From Deltaproteobacteria bacterium (GTDB lineage Bacteria; Desulfobacterota; Desulfobacteria; Desulfobacterales; ETH-SRB1), in assembly GCA_030627405.1 (NCBI GenBank), contig DAOUSD010000074.1, positions 1 to 7,229 of the forward strand: 7,229 nucleotides of DNA. Reading direction: 5' to 3'. Position numbers and translations under genes: made by a program. Shown in pieces: positions 5,824 through 7,229 of this stretch; positions within the stretch are counted from its first letter, which is position 1, and each line of letters opens with the position of its first letter. The notes beneath the pieces are model-generated. The model was not told where the DNA came from, ran no database searches, and worked only from the letters and a program-made list of their open reading frames with translations.

Positions 5824-6099
5824 ATGAGAAAAGATGTTCGAAGAAAAGTTAATATTTCGCTATCTGAAGAGTCTTTGCTTAATGAAGACACAACGTCACA
5901 AGCGCTCGCTCTCCAATATGACGGAGAGACGCAGAATGTCAAGCCGGGTTCGAAGGCATCAACAATGCATCGATTAGAGGAAATAAACAAAGAACTATTG
6001 CTGACCTATTTGGATGGAGACCGCCACAATATCAAAAAAAGACTTGCAGAAAAACCAAAACAACGAAAAAATATAAGATTAAATCGAGTATCATGGTAG
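5824..6099 (+). CDS. Hypothetical small basic protein
   Basis: I do not recognise this 91-residue product. It has no Cys, no hydrophobic segment long enough for a membrane helix and no signal peptide. The N-terminus is basic (MRKDVRRKV), the middle Ser/Thr/Gln-rich, and a likely helical, charged segment (HRLEEINKELLLTYL) leads into a Lys/Arg-rich tail, so it should be soluble and could bind nucleic acid or a protein partner, which is inference only. The ATG at 5824 has AAGGAG ten bases upstream. Another in-frame ATG at 5815 is only one base from that site and is unlikely. It is the first plus-strand gene after the switch from mnmG and lies 111 bases before the PilZ gene on the same strand, so the two could be co-transcribed. 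Confidence 0.55.
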   Translation: MRKDVRRKVNISLSEESLLNEDTTSQALALQYDGETQNVKPGSKASTMHRLEEINKELLLTYLDGDRHNIKKRLAEKPKQRKNIRLNRVSW

Positions 6100-6128
6100 G
6101 GTGGTAGAGGAGTTCAAATTAAAATCAA

Positions 6129-6157
6129 AAACCAGTATGATTTCTAAAAACTGGTTT
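6129..6157. repeat. Short perfect inverted repeat between the small ORF and the PilZ gene
   Basis: AAACCAGT (6129-6136) and ACTGGTTT (6150-6157) form a perfect 8-bp stem with a 13-base loop. On the plus strand it is followed by GAAAATCAG, not a T-run, so it is not a clear terminator of the upstream gene. On the minus strand it runs into a T-rich tract, but no minus-strand gene is present to use it. Confidence 0.4.
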
Positions 6158-6210
6158 GAAAATCAGTGTTGAATACCTTTCCGAAACAACTTATTTATAA
6201 AAGGCTTACG

Positions 6211-6729
6211 ATGGAAGATACCCAGGAAAAAAAGAAGATCAAAATCTTTGTTAATAATAACAATCGAGCCACTGTGATTTGCCCTATTTGCGGCCACTCA
6301 AAACAATTTGATGTGACGAAATTTAAAAATCTCAACAAGACATTGAGGAGCCGCTGTAAATGTGGGCACTCCTTTTTATGTGTATTAGAGTTCAGACAAT
6401 ATTATCGAAAAAAAACAAAACTGAGAGGCCATTTTACCTTTTTGGGAGACTATTTGCAGTATAAATTTTTTGTTAACGATGTTTCATGGAAGGGTATTAA
6501 TTTTTCAATGCTGTCTGTCTGTGATATTAAAATCGTCGATATGCTGAAAGTGACTTTCACGCTTGATGATACGAATAAATCTGTCATTCGCAAACAAGTT
6601 GAAGTTAAATATGTCCACGAGCTGCTTATCGGCTGTTGCTTTACAGATCCACAGTGGTATGATAAAGAGTTAAAATGTTATCTCATGAACACCGATTCTC
6701 GCGTTAAGAAATCTCCAGAAGAGCTATAA
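6211..6729 (+). CDS. PilZ-domain protein with N-terminal Cys4 module
   Basis: A 172-residue predicted cyclic-di-GMP effector. The PilZ signature is present: RxxxR as R62-QYY-R66 in EFRQYYRKK, then DVSWKG (D90, S92, G95) matching [DN]xSxxG, followed by alternating beta-strands and an IGCCFTDPQWYDK segment near the end. This combination normally binds the second messenger and changes motility, adhesion or exopolysaccharide output through a partner. Ahead of it, C24-x2-C27 and C49-x-C51 (CPICGHSK, CKCGHSF) form a likely zinc-ribbon-like module. The frame is open to a GTG at 6166. I chose the ATG at 6211 because AAAAGG sits six bases upstream of it. There is no membrane helix, so it is cytoplasmic. 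The neighbours do not reveal the target process. The PilZ call is confident, the metal binding inferred. Confidence 0.85.
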   Translation: MEDTQEKKKIKIFVNNNNRATVICPICGHSKQFDVTKFKNLNKTLRSRCKCGHSFLCVLEFRQYYRKKTKLRGHFTFLGDYLQYKFFVNDVSWKGINFSMLSVCDIKIVDMLKVTFTLDDTNKSVIRKQVEVKYVHELLIGCCFTDPQWYDKELKCYLMNTDSRVKKSPEEL

Positions 6730-7008
6730 ATAGCTTCAGGTTCATCTTTTGCATCTTCAAAAAAGTCTTTGTAAAATAAGTCAATAAGCTTCGCTTATAT
6801 GATAACAGCATTATCAATCTGAACTATCATGCCAGTTCTCATTTTAGAGATGAGTCTGTATTGGAGAAGCCTTGGGCCTGGGCACAGAACAAAAAAAATG
6901 AAAGACGCGCTTAGCCTGTTTGCCCAAGATGCCTCCTCAAAACTGTTTCTATATACAGATGAATTCTAAACCGAAAATTTTATATGGATATGACAGTTAA
7001 AAATATCG

Positions 7009-7020
7009 CGAAAATCGGTG
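7009..7020 (+). repeat. 12-bp direct repeat CGAAAATCGGTG, copy 1
   Basis: Identical to 7159-7170, 150 bases downstream in the same orientation. The surrounding bases differ, so the match is limited to this 12-mer. Confidence 0.4.
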
Positions 7021-7158
7021 GTACCTACAAAACACTGCTGGTCAATTATTTCAACACGTTACATGTCATATCTCCAGGCAGCGAATGACGAAAAATCATG
7101 TGGTTGCAAAGTGATAGAGGGCAGTATCTCTAAGCTTCACTGCTTTGTATGGACTACC

Positions 7159-7170
7159 CGAAAATCGGTG
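7159..7170 (+). repeat. 12-bp direct repeat CGAAAATCGGTG, copy 2
   Basis: Second exact copy of the 12-mer at 7009-7020. It ends two bases before the predicted ATG at 7173, so its GGTG could serve as a very close-set ribosome-binding site or be coincidental. Confidence 0.4.
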
Positions 7171-7172
7171 AC

Positions 7173-7229
7173 ATGAATAATAGATATTTTGATTTAAACA
7201 CATATTACAGGAATATATTCGGATGCAGA
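7173..7229 (+). CDS. N-terminus of a TIGR01212/YhcC-type radical SAM protein (cut by window end)
   Basis: Only the first 19 residues are present: MNNRYFDLNTYYRNIFGCR. They match the start of the TIGR01212 radical SAM family as I remember it, where [KN]RY..N.Y..N.FG.[RK] precedes the GLTCPNRDGT-type cluster region (B. subtilis YtqA has a comparable KRYHTWNYHLKNTFGHK stretch). The CxxxCxxC iron-sulfur motif would lie beyond the window, so the assignment rests on a short match. The frame also extends upstream to an ATG at 7149 (MDYPKIGD), which lacks a ribosome-binding site. Only GGTG, three bases away, precedes the ATG at 7173, so the start is uncertain. The in-frame upstream stop (TAA at 7127-7129) limits the possibilities. 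Confidence 0.55.
   Translation, partial: MNNRYFDLNTYYRNIFGCR

Larger units (their letters stand above)
6730..7172. other. 443-bp spacer without a convincing gene
   Basis: Only short frames are present. One is a plus-strand 46-codon frame at 6829-6969 (contains LGPGHRTKKMKDALSLFAQD) without a ribosome-binding site. Another is a minus-strand stretch around 6793-6700 with a protein-like Asp/Glu-rich translation, but it has a stop just upstream and overlaps the PilZ 3' end. Small hairpins such as ATAAGC-TTC-GCTTAT at 6784-6798 lack T-runs. These could be remnants of decayed genes. Nothing recognisable was found. Confidence 0.4.

Noticed and set aside
6784..6798. ATAAGC-TTC-GCTTAT hairpin as terminator of the PilZ gene
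   Set aside because: The stem is only 6 bp and AT-rich, no T-run follows, and it lies 55 bases past the stop.
6829..6969. 46-codon plus-strand frame
   Set aside because: No ribosome-binding site, no recognisable domain, and a length expected by chance in a 443-bp gap.

Overview
The window looks like a chromosomal stretch from an AT-leaning deltaproteobacterium (Desulfobacterota, most like the Desulfobacterales). That placement is inference. It rests on the gene mix (an MJ0042-type zinc-ribbon/DUF3426 membrane protein, a stand-alone PilZ protein with a CxxC/CxC N-terminus, housekeeping hpt and mnmG) and on spacers full of short dispersed palindromes of the ACCACGG, TTAGCTATTAGC and CTTCAGCCTTCAGCC kinds, which I recall from such genomes. 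No search was possible.

Left part (1-5461), all on the minus strand. Reading leftwards from about 5500 the order is: mnmG (tRNA wobble-uridine modification, FAD enzyme), a CbpA-like J-domain co-chaperone, hpt (purine salvage), a zinc-ribbon/DUF3426 single-pass membrane protein, and an elongator-type tRNA with anticodon CAT followed by a strong intrinsic terminator. The genes share a strand but are separated by 80-180 bp spacers. Nearly every spacer holds an inverted repeat, so they are probably several short transcription units rather than one tight operon. Candidate promoters lie upstream of mnmG, hpt and the tRNA.

Middle (5462-5823). A divergent spacer lies between mnmG (minus) and the plus-strand genes. 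It carries a reasonable mnmG promoter and long open frames on both strands that I cannot confirm as genes.

Right part (5824-7229), plus strand. It holds an unrecognised small basic protein with a clear Shine-Dalgarno, then a PilZ-domain protein with a Cys4 N-terminal module (predicted cyclic-di-GMP effector), then about 440 bp without a convincing gene. The window ends on what looks like the first 19 codons of a TIGR01212/YhcC-type radical SAM protein.

No defence system, CRISPR array, intact insertion sequence or obvious new multi-gene system is visible. The most unusual content is the palindromic spacer elements. Two overlap gene ends: one supplies the stop and last codons of mnmG, the other covers the hpt stop.
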